Origin: Zygnema cylindricum
Lineage: Eukaryota > Streptophyta > Zygnematophyceae > Zygnematales > Zygnemataceae
DNA: 64,000 nucleotides
Direction of reading: 5' to 3'
Assembly (NCBI GenBank): GCA_037447655.1
Contig: JBBHKE010003059.1
Location: 1 to 64,000 of the forward strand
Part shown: positions 42,853 through 53,833 of the stretch, one piece after another
Position numbering within the stretch: position 1 is the stretch's first letter
Layout of the letters: each line of letters starts with the position of its first letter
Program-made: the position numbers and the translations under genes
Notes under the pieces: generated by a model
The model's database searches: none
Told to the model about the DNA's origin: nothing
Seen by the model: the letters and a program-made list of their open reading frames with translations, nothing else

Positions 42853-44507
42853 ATTTTCCGAGGGGGAAAAGGCAAAGTAGCCGCCTTCGAGGCGACCGAG
42901 TTGAGAGTGCTTTTTCTGCAAGCACAGGGGAGCCGCTTACTATTCATGAAGCTTTTTCCGTTCCTGAAAAGGATCATTGGATCTCGGCTGCAAATGAAGA
43001 GATAAAGTCAATTATGGAAGCCCAAACTTGGGAACTTGTGGAGCTCCCACCGAACAGGAAAGCTATCGGTTGTAAGTGGGTCTTCAAATTAAAATTGAAT
43101 CCTGATAATACAATTGAGAGATATAAAGCTAGACTGGTTGCTAAGGGATTTAGCCAAAAGGAGGGAATTGACTATGAAGAGACCTTCTCCCCTGTGGTTC
43201 GCTTTCCTACTGTTAGAGTTTTGCTATCTCTTGCTGCAATAGAGGATATGGAATTGCATCAGATGGATGTTAAGACAGCTTTCTTGCATGGTGATTTGGA
43301 GGAAGTAATTTATATGAAGCAGCCACAGATTTATGCAGAAAAAGGGAAAGAAAATCTGGTCTGTAAACTGTTGAAGTCCCTTTATGGTCTGAAACAGGCT
43401 CCGAGGCAATGGAACCTGAAATTAGATGAGTTTTTAACCAATCTTGGCTTTACCAGGATCAGTTCAGATCACTCAGTCTATGTAATGCAAGGTGATGATG
43501 GAGTGATTTATGTGGCAGTTTATGTAGATGATTTGCTACTGATTAGCAAATCCATCAATGAGATAAATAAAATAAAATTAGCTTTGAATTCCCGGTTTGA
43601 AATGAAAGACTTGGGTGAGGCTAAGTATATTCTAGGAATTCAAGTAGAAAGAGACAGGAAACAGAAAATTATTTATTTAACTCAAAAGGAAGCAATCAAG
43701 AACATGTTAGAAAAGTTTGGCATGTCGGACGCAAAGGGGAGTGCCACTCCTATGGAATTCAGGCAGAAATTGGAAGGCACGGAAACGGATGGTGGTGTTT
43801 TGGTTGATGGTTTCTTAGATTCAGGGGAGGCAGATTCTATGTCCTCCATTCCTTACAGGCAGATTGTCGGAAGCCTCATTTATTTCATGAATTGTACTCG
43901 TCTCGACATCGCAGTAGCGGTTGGAGCCTTAAGCCGAAGCCTTCAGAATCCAAGGAAATCAGACTATGAGGCAGCAAAGAGAGTTCTTCGTTATCTTGCA
44001 GGAACTCAAAATCTTAGACTCTCTCTCGGTGGAGAGGAAGTCAAAATTCATACATGGAGCGATGCGAGCGACGGAGATATGCCGAGCCGACGCTCCACCA
44101 CCGGATACATTTTGAAGATCGGAAGTGGAACTTGCTGCTGGAGCAGCAAACTTCAGAAGGTAACGGCTCAGTCTACCATGGAGGCTGAGTACATGGCTGC
44201 CAGCTCGGCAGTTAAAGAGTTACTTTGGGTAAAGTCTCTTCTCCAAGAGCTTCTCTTTATGCAATCTGGACCACAAATAGTGTGGTGTGATAATCAGGCA
44301 GCAATCGCTATTGCATCTAATCCTAGTCATCACTTTAAGAGTAAGCACATTGATATCAAGCTACACTTTGTAAGAGAAAAGGTGATGGGAAAAGTCTTGA
44401 AGTTGAGTTATTTACCGGATGAGCAAATGGTGGCTGATATGATGACGAAACCCTTACCTGCTCCCAAATTGAAGTTCTGTAGAGAGGCATGTGGACTGAG
44501 TGACTAG
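42816..44507 (+). CDS. copia reverse transcriptase and RNase H
   Basis: 563-codon frame: WELVELPPNRKAIGCKWVFK, YKARLVAKGFSQKEGIDYEE, DMELHQMDVKTAFLHGDLEE, active site VYVDDLLLIS with both Asp intact, GEAKYILGIQ; RNase H from about 43990 with THTWSDASDGD-like (Asp), STMEAEYMAAS (Glu) and VWCDNQAAIAI (Asp), ending VREKVMGKVL and MVADMMTKPLPAPK. Stop at 44505-44507; a short purine stretch (AGGGGAG) before 44531 is the polypurine tract. Confidence 0.93.
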   Translation: MRQSKEPTVPALDFPRGKRQSSRLRGDRVESAFSASTGEPLTIHEAFSVPEKDHWISAANEEIKSIMEAQTWELVELPPNRKAIGCKWVFKLKLNPDNTIERYKARLVAKGFSQKEGIDYEETFSPVVRFPTVRVLLSLAAIEDMELHQMDVKTAFLHGDLEEVIYMKQPQIYAEKGKENLVCKLLKSLYGLKQAPRQWNLKLDEFLTNLGFTRISSDHSVYVMQGDDGVIYVAVYVDDLLLISKSINEINKIKLALNSRFEMKDLGEAKYILGIQVERDRKQKIIYLTQKEAIKNMLEKFGMSDAKGSATPMEFRQKLEGTETDGGVLVDGFLDSGEADSMSSIPYRQIVGSLIYFMNCTRLDIAVAVGALSRSLQNPRKSDYEAAKRVLRYLAGTQNLRLSLGGEEVKIHTWSDASDGDMPSRRSTTGYILKIGSGTCCWSSKLQKVTAQSTMEAEYMAASSAVKELLWVKSLLQELLFMQSGPQIVWCDNQAAIAIASNPSHHFKSKHIDIKLHFVREKVMGKVLKLSYLPDEQMVADMMTKPLPAPKLKFCREACGLSD

Positions 44508-44521
44508 CAGAGTCTAAAGCT

Positions 44522-44530
44522 TTAGGGGAG
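44522..44530 (+). promoter_or_regulatory. Polypurine tract of plus-strand copia
   Basis: TTAGGGGAG immediately before the 3' LTR TGTTGTT. Confidence 0.75.
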
Positions 44531-45268
44531 TGTTGTTTTTAGAAAGCTTTAGTCCTCTTTATGCCTCAGCTGTGAGAGAGAGTTGTTCAGGACTTAAGCT
44601 ATTTTTGGTTGAGTTCGGTTCAGTACTTACCGAAATTAGTGTGACAGTGAAGTTGGGAGTTCACGGTTCATTCACACTTGGGACACGTGTCGTCACTTGG
44701 GAGAATGCGTGAGTATGTCCTTCGTGGACGTACGGAAATTCGGCAGGACCACTGGACTTCGTGAAGTCAATTCTACGGTGCCAAATCCTCTAATCAGACC
44801 GCTGACAGCCCCCGCCAACAAATAGTGACGAGGCGTGACTAGATCATTATCACTTTACGTTGTCTGAACTTCGGTGTAAATATTTGTGATAGAATGTTAG
44901 ATGTACGGCTGGAATGCCTCCGTACAGCTTAGTGTAGTTTCGGTGTATAAAAGTAGGACTTAGTGAATTTGATTTTTAGGAACAAATGATATGAAAACTG
45001 TACACTCAGTTTTATGTAATTTCATTTCTACATATCTCACAGATTTGTGAGCGGAATTGATTGAAGTTTTGTGTGTGTGTTCCTTTGTATGTTATATACA
45101 TTGTGGCAAATTTTCAGGACGTTTGGAGCATCTTTATGAAAGTTATAGTCTGTCAAAGTTTCAGTTCAGCCATCGGTATTTGTGGAAGCTTCCTCTCTTG
45201 ATTTGTTCTACGATGACTACTGCTGCATCTTCTTCATCTTCAGTACCAGCACTTTTCTTAGAACAACA
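44531..45268 (+). repeat. 3' LTR of plus-strand copia
   Basis: 738 bp; ends AGAACAACA followed by ATCTT. Carries the same internal ATG and MTTAASSSSS frame. Confidence 0.93.
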
Positions 45269-45273
45269 ATCTT

Positions 45274-45455
45274 TTCCTCGTATTCCGTACATTTCCGTGA
45301 AAAAACCGTACATATTAAAGAAATTATTGTACTTTTCCCGTAAATTGTCAGTTTCAGTTTACAGTAGATGTTTTTTTGCGATTTTCAAAATAGTCACGAA
45401 TTATACGTTTAAATCGTAAAATTTGAAAAAATTGCACGATTTGAACAACACTGAC
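45274..45455. other. Intergenic
   Basis: Short AT-rich stretch between the copia element and the next TIR element; no gene. Confidence 0.5.
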
Positions 45456-45458
45456 TTA

Positions 45459-46245
45459 GGGTACGTCTTTACGTATTTCAAACTCATAGATTTTTTTTTT
45501 GTTTTTTAGCGCAGATCCGGCGGACGCGAATTTCGGGTGTCCCTATGTGTACCAAACGAAATTGTCACTTAAGGGCGTGACGATTGTATACGTGGACAAA
45601 GCCTGTGACGGTTGTCAACGTCTACAATCTATGATGACGCACGTTATTTTTCGTAACTGCTTGTGACGTCGCGTGACTTTTCGTGACATTGTAGACCTAC
45701 CGCCCTCCAGCCTGTGCTTGTGTCGTTTCACGGTTGAAGAAGATGCGTTTTGCCTTTGCGTCTATTGTCGGCTCGACGTGAAATGGCATAGGAACCTTCA
45801 GACCCCTGCAAAAAAAAAAAATGTACCGGATGGAAAGGGACAAATCAAAACAAACTGTGTACTTCTCTTTGTCGTATTAGACAAAAAAAGACAAAACGTA
45901 GCGAATCGTGTACACTTCCACGTTACTTGAATTCGTTTTAAGTTTTTGAACAAAACATTACACGTGCGAATGCGTGTTTCTACTTGTTTATAGAAAATCC
46001 CTAATTTTAAAACACATCGGCCCTGTATTTTAAAGATAAGGTTGAAGATGACGTTTTTTGTCGTCGAAGTGGGTCGAAAAACATAAGACGACAACATGTA
46101 GTACATTTTAAATTCGATGATGATGCAAAATGTACTTCTCTTTTTTTCTATTTTATTGTACGGTTGAAACTTACGCGGTACGGCTCTAAGTTTTACAGGA
46201 AAACGACAGAAAAAAACCCTTACTTAAGCACACAAAGACGCACCC
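45459..46245. mobile_element. Harbinger-like TIR element, 787 bp
   Basis: GGGTACGTCTTT at 45459 and complement GGGTGCGTCTTT ending at 46245, with TTA on both sides (45456-45458, 46246-46248). Interior carries TCCGGCGGACGCG, GGGTGTCCCTATGTGTA and CACGGTTGAAGAAGATGCG shared with 7181-8409 and 37003-38988. It keeps the uninterrupted CAACATGTAGTACAT site that a MITE occupies at 38338. Confidence 0.8.
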
Positions 46246-46248
46246 TTA

Positions 46249-46676
46249 GACGTACGAAATTTTGTAAACTACATTGTTGTACTGAACCTTGCAGTTTTCG
46301 CACTACGGACGCCCGGTACAATGGTGCAAGCCGAACGGTGAAGGGGTCCACGTCGTCCCCCTCTCCCATTTCGTTTTACGACCCCTCGCACCGCGCGGCC
46401 ATTTTTCAAACCTGCACGACCCCCAAACTGACGGACGACGAAACACGAAACATTTACGTGCCCCGTTTTGTTTTCGTGATTCGCGACCTGTTTTATTTGT
46501 GGACCGTGTACCTAAACGCTTCTAGTGAAACTCAAAAACCATTTTTTGATTCATGTTTTATGAACTGCCGTCTTTCAACCTAAAAACCGTTTTTTCATTC
46601 ATGTCATCCTACTCTTTCCATCACACGCGCCGCCCCTCAATCTTGTACACCAGCCCCTTTTTTCCTTATTTGCCCT
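46249..46676. other. Intergenic, no gene seen
   Basis: No recognised feature; a near-repeat of AAAACCATTTTTTGATTCATG at 46537 and 46584. Confidence 0.45.
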
Positions 46677-47560
46677 TTGTTGCCTTTTTTCGTCGTTATC
46701 ACCGTTATTTTTGACGTGGTGCTTCCTCTAGAGATGGTTGTTCGCCTCTTTACCCTTTATGGTATTAAGTCCATTCTCTTTTTCTCACCCCTTGGAGCGT
46801 TACCCTTAGCTTTAATGTTGGGAAACAAGGACGTTCCCTCTCCCATTCATCCAAGGCGAGAGGACTCGGATTGGTTCTTCCCCGCACTTGTAGGTCAAGA
46901 ATCGGCCATGGAGGCCTTTTTCCTCACATCCTCCGACTTCATACCCACTAGGGATTGGCCTCCACAATGGAGGTACAAGGATCCAGAAAAGACTACGGTT
47001 TCAGACAATGGAGGCCTGAAGCCCCTGACCGTTTCTCCTGATATACCGACACACCCGACATGGGTGTATATGTCGTCGAGGACAATAGTACAACCTTTGC
47101 TGCATTCACCCATTCGACATTAGAGACACCCGCCTCAACTGGGTTATCCACAAAGCGGATGGCTTTAAGGTTGATATGTCTGGGTATCTTCGAGAACACC
47201 GCATTTGGGACCCGCGACTCTTTGCGATTCTCCGTAGGTGCAAGGACACGTCGGAAGTCAAATAACTTCGGGAGGCTAGGACAAAGGTTTTAAAGCGAAT
47301 TCGGGGTTCTTTGGACAAGAAACTACGCTTTCGCCTCAAAAATATAGTTAGAATTCTTCGACCAATTCCGGCGCCACAACCGAGGGAAGTTAGGGTTCCC
47401 CCACCAAATTGAGAGAGGCAATCAAAGGAAGACGATCAATCGTTCCGCGACTTATGGTGGGAGCTTGCCGAACTTCGGCGATCGGTCATCACGCTAGGAC
47501 GTAGGGTAGATGGGTTAGAGAGAGAACTGAGGAGAGCGAGAGAGGGAGAGAGGGAGGGGG
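46677..47560 (+). pseudogene. Broken coding stretch of unknown family
   Basis: Protein-like segments appear in succession in different frames: RDWPPQWRYKDPEK (about 46948), YTDTPDMGVYVVEDNSTTFA (about 47045), LNWVIHKADGFKVDMSGYL (about 47135), DPRLFAILRRCKDTSEVK (about 47207), VLKRIRGSLDKKLRFRLKNI (about 47286) and DLWWELAELRRSVITL (about 47450), ending in a basic coiled-coil-like tail that runs into GA repeats. Codon-like continuity with several shifts and stops suggests a decayed gene or element protein. I do not recognise the family. Confidence 0.4.
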
Positions 47561-48351
47561 AGAGGGAGGGAGATGAAGGGGAGAGGGAGGGAGAGGAAGG
47601 GGGGAGGGAGGGGAAGAGGCGGAGAAAAGGGGAGAGATGGAGCGAGAGAGTGAAGGAGAGGAAGGAGAGAGAGAGAGGGTGGGAGAAGAAGGGGGAGAGG
47701 TAGGGGAAGAAAGGGAGAGATAGGGGAAGAAGGGGAGAGAAAGGGAGAGATGGAGGTAGAGAGGAAAAGAGAGGAAGGGGGGGAAGGGAGGGCAACATAG
47801 GGGGAAAAGGGATAGATGGAGGGAGAGAGGGAACAAGAGAGTGAGGGAGAATCAGAGGGAGGGCGGGAAAAGGGGTGAAATGAAAGGAAGAGAGAGAGAG
47901 AGAGAGAAAGATGGAGGAAATGAGAGAGTGGGAGAGAAAGAGAGAAAAAAAGAAGGGAAGAGGGGGAAAGGGAGGGAGAGAGTGGCCGAAGGGGGGAAGG
48001 GAGAAGAGCGGGAAGACGAGAGTGAAAGGGAGAGAGGGGAAGAGAGAGAGATGGAGAAGGGGGGAGATGGGGAGAGGGAGGGAGAGAGGGAGAGATAGAG
48101 AGAGAAAGATAAAGGGATCAACAAAGAGGGAGGGAGAGAGGGGGAGAGGGGTGAGAGGAGAGGAGAGGAGGGGGAGAGGGGAAAGGGTAGAACGAGAAGA
48201 AAAGGGAAGGGGAGGGGGAGAGGGGGGAGGGGGGAGGGGAACTAGTAAGTGAGTGGGAGAGAGAGAGGTGGGGAGAGAGGGATGGAGAGAGAGAAAAAAA
48301 AATAGAGGGAGGGAGGGAGAGAGGTATAGAGAGGGGCAGAGGAGGAGAAAA
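47520..48351. repeat. GA-rich low-complexity block
   Basis: GAGAGGGAG-type repeats over 830 bp. Long open frames on both strands are composition artefacts. Confidence 0.92.
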
Positions 48352-48356
48352 GGAAG

Positions 48357-49463
48357 TAAAACTCTGAGACCTCCATAAGTCTTTAGAGTGGACAGCTTCC
48401 AAGAAGTCTCCAGGATAACCGTGACCCCTTTGTGTTTTAGCAAGAACAACTGCCACCCTTGCAGACAAATACTCTGACCAACTTGACCCTTGTGAAGGCA
48501 AGACTCCCCTGAGTCGATAGCAAAAAGAATATCTGAATTTGCTCCTTTGAGCAGTAAGTTATGGAGGGTCAAAGTTGACCTTTTGTACAGAAGCTCTCTG
48601 GAAGAGAGGGTCCTATGTCCTAATTTTTCTAAGTCATATCTCTCTCACAGACTCTATCTATTGATGTACGGAGCGAATCAGATTACTCCTCCGTACACAA
48701 AAGTACAGCTGCCGGTGTACTTTCTGTACGAACATTGTACGACATGGCCTAAATGTCGACACATGGTATATCCGGATTCGCTCCCTTAATCCTCGGAGAT
48801 GCCATGATCCAATGTCATTCCGCCACGTGTCATCCGATGTGGCGATGACAAAAAAGCGTCGAAATCCTCTTCCGCGATCTCGGCATTTAATTCCAACCGT
48901 CCAATTAAATTCACATTTAATCGTAGCCGTAATAAATACATACGCGATATTTGTTTCGCTAAAGAAATAAATGCGCGGTATTCGTTTCTTATCCGTACTG
49001 TAATCCGTACTTTTACATTAATGGATCTATGCCTCCTGTAATCCGTACTTTTACATTAATGGATCTATGCCTCCCGTAAACAGTTTCAATTAAATGAATA
49101 ATCCTACGTGTTAATGTTGAACTAAATATCAAACCCTATGGTATGTAACACTACGTCTAGACTTAACGGATAAGGCTACCGGCTACCGGTAGCTTACCGG
49201 CCGGCAGGTACCAAGATCAAATCCTGGAGGCAACACATATCTTTTTAGTAAATAAACCCCTAATGGTAAATAAACTAATAATTATATCCCGTAAACCTCT
49301 GGATAGCCTAGGTAGCCATGGCTCTAGCTTCCTCTCCAATTTCTCAGTGACTGCGACAAGTTTGAGAGTTGGAGAGAGAAGTTAGAGGTAGACTACCTCG
49401 GCTTCTTTCTATATTTATATTTAGACCTAGAAAATACTTTAAAAAAGACCATTAATTTCTACA
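48357..49463 (-). repeat. 3' LTR of minus-strand copia
   Basis: Preceded on the minus strand by the purine tract AAATAAGGGGAG. Contains a duplicated block CTGTAATCCGTACTTTTACA (49008 and 49038) absent from the 5' LTR, which accounts for much of the length difference. Confidence 0.92.
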
Positions 49464-49476
49464 CTCCCCTTATTTT
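49464..49476 (-). promoter_or_regulatory. Polypurine tract of minus-strand copia
   Basis: Minus strand AAATAAGGGGAG directly before the LTR start TGTAGAAATT. Confidence 0.75.
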
Positions 49477-50955
49477 CTAGTCAATCTTTAATTTCAGACC
49501 ACACTTCTCCCTGCACAAAATTAGCTTAGGGGAAGGCACAGGTTTGGTAATCATATCTGCTACCATCTCACTATCTGGTCGGTACTCTAAACAGATTATT
49601 TTGTTTTCTACTTTCTCTCTAACAAAGCTGAGTCTAATGTCCATGTGTTTGGCTTTGAAATGATGTTTAGGATTGACACAAATAGCGATTGCTGCCTGAT
49701 TATCACAAAAAAAAATCTGCACACCACTCTTAAAGTGACCAAGCTCACCAAGCAAAGACTTGACCCACATCAATTCTTTTACAGCAGTGCAAGAGGCCAT
49801 ATACTCAGCCTCCATGGTGGACTGAGTAATAACTTTTTGCTGTTTGCTACTCCAACAACAAGCCCCATCACCCACATATAATACATATCTAGAAGTGCAT
49901 CTCCTCATCGGAGCATCACCATAACTGGCATCACTCCAAGTAGTGATGTCAGTATTCTCCCCACCCAAATGTAACCATAGATCCCTAGTTCCTATTACAT
50001 ATCTAAGGACTCTCTTAGCTGCCTCCCAATCCCTCTTAGTGGGAGCATTTAGACTTCTACTCAGCACTCCTACAGCTGCTGCTAAATCCGGCCGGGTACA
50101 ATTCATAAAATAGATTAGACTTCCCACTACTTGCCTGTAAGGAATAGTCTGCATGAACTTCTGTTCTTCAGGAGATAATTCCTCGTCTAAGACTATGACT
50201 ACTTCTTCCTCCCTCCCCTCACTTCCCTTCTTCAACTCCATTGGAGTTGTACAACTATTAGCTTTATCCATCTGATTTTTTTCAAGCATGTTCCCTATTG
50301 CTTTCTTTTGAGTCAATCTTATAATCTTTCTTTTTCGGTCTCTTTTTACTTGAATTCCCAAAATATGTTTTGCTTCCCCCATATCCTTCATTTCAAATCT
50401 CCCCTTAAGATTGGTTTTCACTTTATTAATTTTTTCCATTTATTTACTTAAAATAAGCAAATCATCAACATAAATTGCAATAAATATAAAACCTTCCTCA
50501 TCTTTGAAAACATAGATTGAGTGATCTGAGCTGATCCGGATATATCCCAGACCGGTAAGAAACTCATCAAGCTTATTATTCCACTTTCGAGGCGCCTGTT
50601 TCAAACCATAAAGAGATTTAATCAGCCGGCATACCTTACTCTCCTCTCCTTCCTCCACAAACCCTTCGGGTTGTCGCATGAAGATCTCCTCTTCCAATTC
50701 TCCATGCAAAAAGGTTGTCTTGATGTCCATCTCGTGCACTTCTATGTCTTCCGCTGCTGCCAGACTGAGAAGTATGCGGACGGAGGGAAATCTGACTACC
50801 GGGGCAAAGGTTTCCTCATAGTCAATTCCCTCCTTTTGTGTAAATCCCTTTGCCACTAATCTGGCCTTGTAGCGCTCAATTGTGTTATCTAGATTCAGTT
50901 TTAATTTGAAAACCCACTTACAACCGATTGGTTTTTGGTTAGGTGGACAATCCAC
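49477..50955 (-). pseudogene. copia reverse transcriptase and RNase H, one stop
   Basis: From 50955: KPIGCKWVFKLKLNLDNTI, YKARLVAKGFTQKEGIDYEE, HEMDIKTTFLHGELEE, IYVDDLLILSK, then an in-frame TAA (50440-50442) and, in the same frame, MEKINKVKTNLKGRFEMKDM. RNase H: TTWSDASYGDAPMRR, STMEAEYMASCTAV, FFCDNQAAIAI. Catalytic Asp and Glu residues are present. Stop at 49477. A TGA at 50959-50961, where Trp stands in WELV, separates it from the upstream frame. Confidence 0.9.
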
Positions 50956-50961
50956 CAGCTC

Positions 50962-52773
50962 TCAAGTATCGGCTGCCATAATTGAGGCCATCTCCTCATT
51001 GATGGCAGCCTTCCATCGGTTTCTTTCTGGAGAATTCATCCCCTCTCCATAAGTCTGAGGTTCATCTTGATGAGATAGTTTTGTTACCTTGTTGTTAACC
51101 TGGTTTTCTTGCAATCTTTTGCTACTTCTCCTTCCTCCCTCAAAATTTGAGGCTAGAATAGATGGTTCTCGTGGATTCTTTCGAACAATCTCGGCTTCTC
51201 CCCTATCCCTTGATTCTGAATCAATTTCCACCACGTCTTCCTCTTCGGGTAGAGTTGTCACTAGAGTGTCCACAACCGAGTTTTTTTCGGTCTGATTTGT
51301 ACCTGCAAGAATGTCATCTTCTCTAAAACCTGGATAGTTATGAAGCTCAAAGTCATCGGAATTTTCTGACTCAAATCTGATTTTTACTGACTTTGTATAT
51401 TTGAAGGGATCCACGGACTTTCCTTCATCCATAACTACTAGATGCTTTACTGAGATTATGTCTTCCCTTTTTAGATCATAAAATCTATATCCTTTAACAT
51501 CCTCATCATATCCTAATAAGTATCCCGGTTTTCCTTTAGGATCTAGCTTCCAATTAGACCGATCTGTATCTAGATTGAATACTTGACTGCCGAAAACCTT
51601 TAAGTGAGATATGTCTGGGTTCCGGCCTGTCCGTCTCTCATAAGGTGTTTGATCTTTTATAGCTGAAGTAAGAACTCTATTTTTGAGGTAATTAGCACAG
51701 TTCATTGCTTGTGCCCAAAACCTTTTTCCTATCTTCTTACCTGACAACATACTTCTAGCAGTATCACTTAGAATTCTATTTAACCAATCAGCTACCCCAT
51801 TCTGTTCCGGGTTTTCTGGAACTGTCTTTTGGTGTAGGACCCCATCTTCTTTCAGAAAATCCTCAAACTGGTTAGAAGTATACTTTCCACCATTGTCACT
51901 CTTTATTCTCTTGATTGGAGTTTCATGGAGTTTTTCGCTCCATGCTTTATATTGTCTAAAACAATCATGAGCTTCGGACTTGTTTTTCAAAAAATACACC
52001 CGGGAATACCGAGACCAATCATCAGTGATAGTCATCATAAATCTCTTCCCCCCCGGTGAGGGCACTTTAGCTGGTCCCCAAATATCTGTGTGTACTAGAT
52101 CTAGAATTTTTTCTCTCCTATAGGTGGTTGTTTTGGGAAAGGGTAAGCTGTGTGCTTTACCTTGAGCACATCCACTAAAATCAATTATATTATCACTCTC
52201 ACTGAACTGAATCCCTTCCACCACTCCCATCTTTTTCATCTCTATTAACTTATCTAGATTCACATGCCCAAGCCTCTTATGCCACATCATAATATCATGA
52301 ACACCAGCATAATAAAGTTTCTTCGTTTCATTACTTAAAATCAGCCTAAACATCCCATGGCTACCTTTCTCAGCAATGAAATAAACATCCTCCTCAAAAC
52401 TAGCAATAAAGACTCCTTCCCTAGTGCTAGTAAAAAAACCCTTATCATCTAATACAGATGTAGAGATGAGGTTTTTGTTCACCTCTGGAATAAACAATAC
52501 ATCGGAGAATGTTACTATGGATGTCTTTCCTTCTACTAACACTTTCAGATCTACCGATCCTACAAGAGTAGTGGTGACTATCCTCCCATCCCCGTACTCT
52601 ATCTCTACGGTGGGAATCTTTCTTATCTTAGTGAACACGTGCCTATCCTTACACATGTGCATGGAGGCACCTGAATCTATAATCCAGCCCGCTTCACCTT
52701 TCAATCCACCGTAAGCACATTTCTGCCTTCGTGGAATTTCGACCTCGTTTTTCGCCTCTAACTCCTCATCCAA
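50962..52773 (-). pseudogene. copia protease and integrase
   Basis: 603-codon frame. Protease WIIDSGASMHMCKDRHVF; GAG-pre-integrase MMWHKRLGHVNLDKLIEM and CAQGKAHSLPFP (the first Cys pair reads FSGC); integrase Asp in LVHTDIWGPAK, Asp in IKSDNGGKYTS; the third acid, Glu of AERLNRT in relatives, is Asp-Trp here (ADWLNR, about 51784-51789), so integration activity is doubtful. Then HLKVFGSQVFNLD and LLGYDEDVKGYRFYD. Confidence 0.9.
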
Positions 52774-53833
52774 AAGGAGCTCATCGTCCTCGTCTTCGGA
52801 TTCCGCCTCATGTACCTGTGTTACAAGGGCCTTTTTCTTTCCTCTCGGGGTACCACCGGTCTGCCCCTCCTTTAACCGAAGTTCGGTTAGAGTAGTTCAC
52901 TCTACCATACAGTGCCACGGTTTCTTACAAAAATGACATAAACCTTTGGGAGCCCTTGGTCCGAACTCGTCGGCCTGATTTTTCTGCTCCCTTCCCCCAT
53001 AGTTTCCGACCGGTTTCCGAGAATCCTTGTTCCTCCAATCGGTCGAAGTTGCCAAGGCTTGGCCACTCTTTCCTCCCCTTCGGATCTCAATCGTATTCTC
53101 CCGAACGAGAATCATCCCTACCACTGAGTTCCATATCCACCTTGAGTCCGGCAAGTCCTGCACACGGTTGACTATGTTCTCGAACTCATCGGGTAACTTC
53201 ATCAGTAAACAGTTAACCTTTTTTTTTCACTAAAATCTTTTCCCGCACTCTCTAGCTCCATGAAGAGTGTAGCAAGCTCATTGCAAAAATCCAACATTTT
53301 CCCCCCTTTGTATACATATTCCTTAACTTTTTGATCAGCCAACTGTTGTTGCTGAATCGTACCACTTCGGTACATCTCTATGAGAGCCATCCAAAGATCG
53401 GATGCCCTTTCTACCTGCAAATGAGGACATGCAAGTCCTTGAGTAACATGGCGTAGGATGAAGTGCTTTGCCGCCATATTGTTGAAATCCCAGGTTTGAG
53501 TATCATTCTCCTCGTTCCTCGAAATAGGTGGCATGAATGCTGAACCAGTTGTTATTGGTGTGGTCGTCTCCTTCTCCGCTCCTTTGTCTACCACCTCTCC
53601 TTCTTTTGTCTCCTCAGTTGAAGATGGACCTGCTTTCTTGTGAATCTGCTTCCTTCAAACCCTGGAGGAATTCGAAGACTTGATGGACACCCCAATCGTC
53701 CACTCACTATCCCCCAAAACCTTTTTTCGCATAGAGCTCCTATTATCATACTTTCCCAGTATATGAAGGCAGTTCCATTAAAGATTGGTACCCTAGAGGG
53801 TGGGCCCATAACCAAAAACTCTGAGACCTCCAT
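52774..53833 (-). pseudogene. copia gag, starting in the LTR, frameshifted
   Basis: ATG at 53833 lies 20 bases inside the 5' LTR: MEVSEF, then LVMGPPSRVPIFNGTAFIYW, reading straight through the primer site. Shifts near 53590 and 53205 divide the protein into three frames (to 53588, 53202 and 52897). The zinc knuckle CHFCKKPWHCMVE is cut by TGA (52897-52899), where the last Cys is expected; the frame then continues to the protease. Confidence 0.82.
53799..53813 (-). promoter_or_regulatory. Primer binding site, exact complement of initiator tRNA-Met anticodon arm
   Basis: Minus strand GGTTATGGGCCCACC immediately after the 5' LTR. It is the exact complement of GGTGGGCCCATAACC, the 15-nt anticodon arm of plant initiator tRNA-Met as I recall it. 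Encodes VMGPP of gag. It is not the usual TGG-starting 3'-end primer site. Confidence 0.8.

Larger units (their letters stand above)
39710..45268 (+). mobile_element. Ty1/copia LTR retrotransposon, nearly intact, half-tRNA primed
   Basis: LTRs 39710-40446 (737 bp) and 44531-45268 (738 bp) with ATCTT target duplications (39705-39709, 45269-45273). Order is gag, protease, integrase, reverse transcriptase, RNase H. LTRs differ at perhaps a dozen or so sites by eye, so it is younger than the Ty3 element. Frame faults: TAG at 40445, a shift in gag near 40850, TAA near 40897 and a shift near 42800. All catalytic motifs look intact. No envelope gene. Confidence 0.95.

Noticed and set aside
45057-45419. 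120-codon frame at the 3' LTR end as a separate gene
   Set aside because: It is the LTR-internal gag start running out into flanking DNA.
47436-48572. 378-codon minus-strand open frame and overlapping plus-strand frames
   Set aside because: GA-rich low complexity; the frame runs into the LTR of the copia element.
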